DNA of 64,000 nucleotides. It comes from Marinobacter salarius (GTDB lineage: Bacteria > Pseudomonadota > Gammaproteobacteria > Pseudomonadales > Oleiphilaceae). This document shows positions 63,960 to 64,000 of this stretch, piece after piece. Position numbers and translations under genes: made by a program. The notes under the pieces are model-generated. The model saw only the letters and a program-made list of their open reading frames with translations. It ran no database searches and was not told the origin of the DNA. Where the stretch lies: positions 186,001-250,000 of the forward strand of contig CP007152.1 of assembly GCA_000831005.1 (NCBI GenBank). The letters are read 5' to 3'. The first letter of the stretch is position 1. Each line of letters begins with the position of its first letter.

Positions 63960-64000
63960 ATGTTTGATGTGGTAATCCCTGTTTTTAATAAAGAGTTATC
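63960..64000 (+). CDS. Partial gene at window end: probable family 2 glycosyltransferase
   Basis: Only 13 codons are visible, starting MFDVVIPVFNKEL. The VVIPVFN start is the classic N-terminus of GT-A family 2 glycosyltransferases, where it binds the nucleotide sugar. The gene continues outside the window. It lies 32 bases after the Wzy-like gene. Confidence 0.65.
   Translation, partial: MFDVVIPVFNKEL

Overview
The window looks like a chromosomal segment of a marine gammaproteobacterium, most likely Marinobacter or a close relative. The evidence is the conserved order kdsD-kdsC-lptC-lptA-lptB-rpoN-hpf-ptsN-rapZ-ptsO, divergent from mlaFEDCB-ibaG-murA-hisG-hisD-hisC, followed by type IV pilus genes (pilD, pilC, pilB, pilA) and an RfaH-linked surface polysaccharide locus. 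The genus is inferred from gene order and protein character; no database search was possible.

Layout. 0.1-7.4 kb (minus): Kdo synthesis, LPS transport, sigma-54, ribosome hibernation factor and nitrogen-PTS genes. 7.6-15.5 kb (plus): the Mla phospholipid transport operon, BolA-like ibaG, murA and histidine genes; a perfect 21-bp inverted repeat sits between hisG and hisD. 15.6-18.1 kb: NIF3-like protein, ZapG and ZapE. 18.2-25.9 kb: a thiolase, a DUF1302/DUF1329 envelope pair and a MalT-type LuxR regulator. 25.9-34.8 kb (minus): acyltransferase, Bax-like glucosaminidase, a large unknown lipoprotein, a YfaZ-like porin, YacG, a hybrid histidine kinase, TrmO and CoaE. 34.8-41.7 kb: type IV pilus assembly, with two pilin genes flanking an O-antigen-ligase-type enzyme. 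42-64 kb (plus): cysQ-rfaH, then a long capsule/O-antigen cluster with chain-length regulators, Wzi, an SLBB export protein, the UDP-ManNAc3NAcA pathway (WbpB, WbpD, WbpE, WbpI-like), flippase, acyl-, pyruvyl- and sulfotransferases, a FemAB-like protein, deacetylase-like protein, glycosyltransferases and a Wzy-like polymerase. From about 52 kb the DNA becomes clearly AT-rich, as is usual for transferred O-antigen cassettes.

How the parts connect. KdsD/KdsC, LptABC and Mla build and maintain the outer membrane. RpoN (encoded here) probably drives pilA through a well-formed -24/-12 promoter. The enzyme beside pilA, and the C-terminal serine of PilA, suggest pilin O-glycosylation. RfaH lies just ahead of the polysaccharide cluster, and a strong ops element lies inside the first codons of wzi, so RfaH probably controls the long transcript. 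CysQ would remove the PAP made by the sulfotransferase.

A technical point affects many entries: 16 genes, including essential murA and coaE, carry 22 small indels. Nearly all shorten a short run of G or C by one base (one case by two), and every reading frame resumes intact. This points to homopolymer errors in the sequence rather than real gene decay. These genes are annotated here as single CDSs spanning the break.
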